A stretch of 6,049 bases of DNA, from the NCBI GenBank assembly GCA_016928605.1, contig JAFGKN010000180.1, positions 1-6,049 on the forward strand. The letters are read 5' to 3'. This document shows, piece after piece, positions 6,041 to 6,049 of the stretch. A program made the translations under genes and the position numbers. The notes under the pieces were generated by a model. That model searched no databases and was not told where the DNA came from. It saw nothing but the letters and a program-made list of their open reading frames with translations. The stretch comes from Planctomycetota bacterium (lineage in GTDB: Bacteria > Planctomycetota > UBA8108). Position 1 is the first letter of the stretch, and every line of letters begins with the position of its first letter.

Positions 6041-6049
6041 GCGGAGCCG

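Overview
The window is a high-GC bacterial chromosomal segment. By eye G+C is well above 60%, and all four genes strongly prefer G or C at codon third positions. It holds four complete protein genes and no RNA gene, mobile element, CRISPR array or integrase. The combination of a CRTAC1-type (FG-GAP plus ASPIC/UnbV) protein, a membrane-anchored TPR protein and a secreted ThuA-DUF1080 protein is typical of environmental lineages such as Acidobacteriota, Planctomycetota, Verrucomicrobiota and candidate phyla like Eisenbacteria. The sequence alone does not decide which.

Left half, minus strand: a gene for a seven-motif FG-GAP/VCBS beta-propeller with a C-terminal ASPIC/UnbV domain (2977 down to 1190) is followed after 114 bases by endonuclease IV, nfo (1075 down to 218). 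All nine expected metal ligands of endonuclease IV are present. The gap holds a GC-rich hairpin and the nfo ribosome binding site. A stretch of about 217 bases beyond nfo contains another GC-rich hairpin and no convincing gene.

Right half, plus strand: a TPR protein with an N-terminal membrane anchor (3216-4364) is followed by a secreted ThuA-DUF1080 fusion (4525-5868), a probable carbohydrate-active protein. The last 181 bases carry a run of short inverted repeats.

The two halves diverge from a 238-base intergenic region (2978-3215). It appears to hold two sigma-70-type promoters facing opposite ways and sharing nearly the same -10 bases, so the propeller and TPR genes may be expressed in a mutually exclusive or jointly controlled way. 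Both of these products look anchored to the membrane with their repeat domains facing the periplasm, and may form a cell-surface or periplasmic unit. The ThuA-DUF1080 protein may work in the same compartment on sugars. Endonuclease IV is a cytoplasmic DNA repair enzyme and looks like an unrelated passenger behind the propeller gene. I found no clear evidence of a wholly new defence or mobile system. The most notable signals are the overlapping divergent promoters, a cysteine column repeated in three propeller blades, the two-domain sugar protein, and a 9-base tandem repeat inside its signal peptide.
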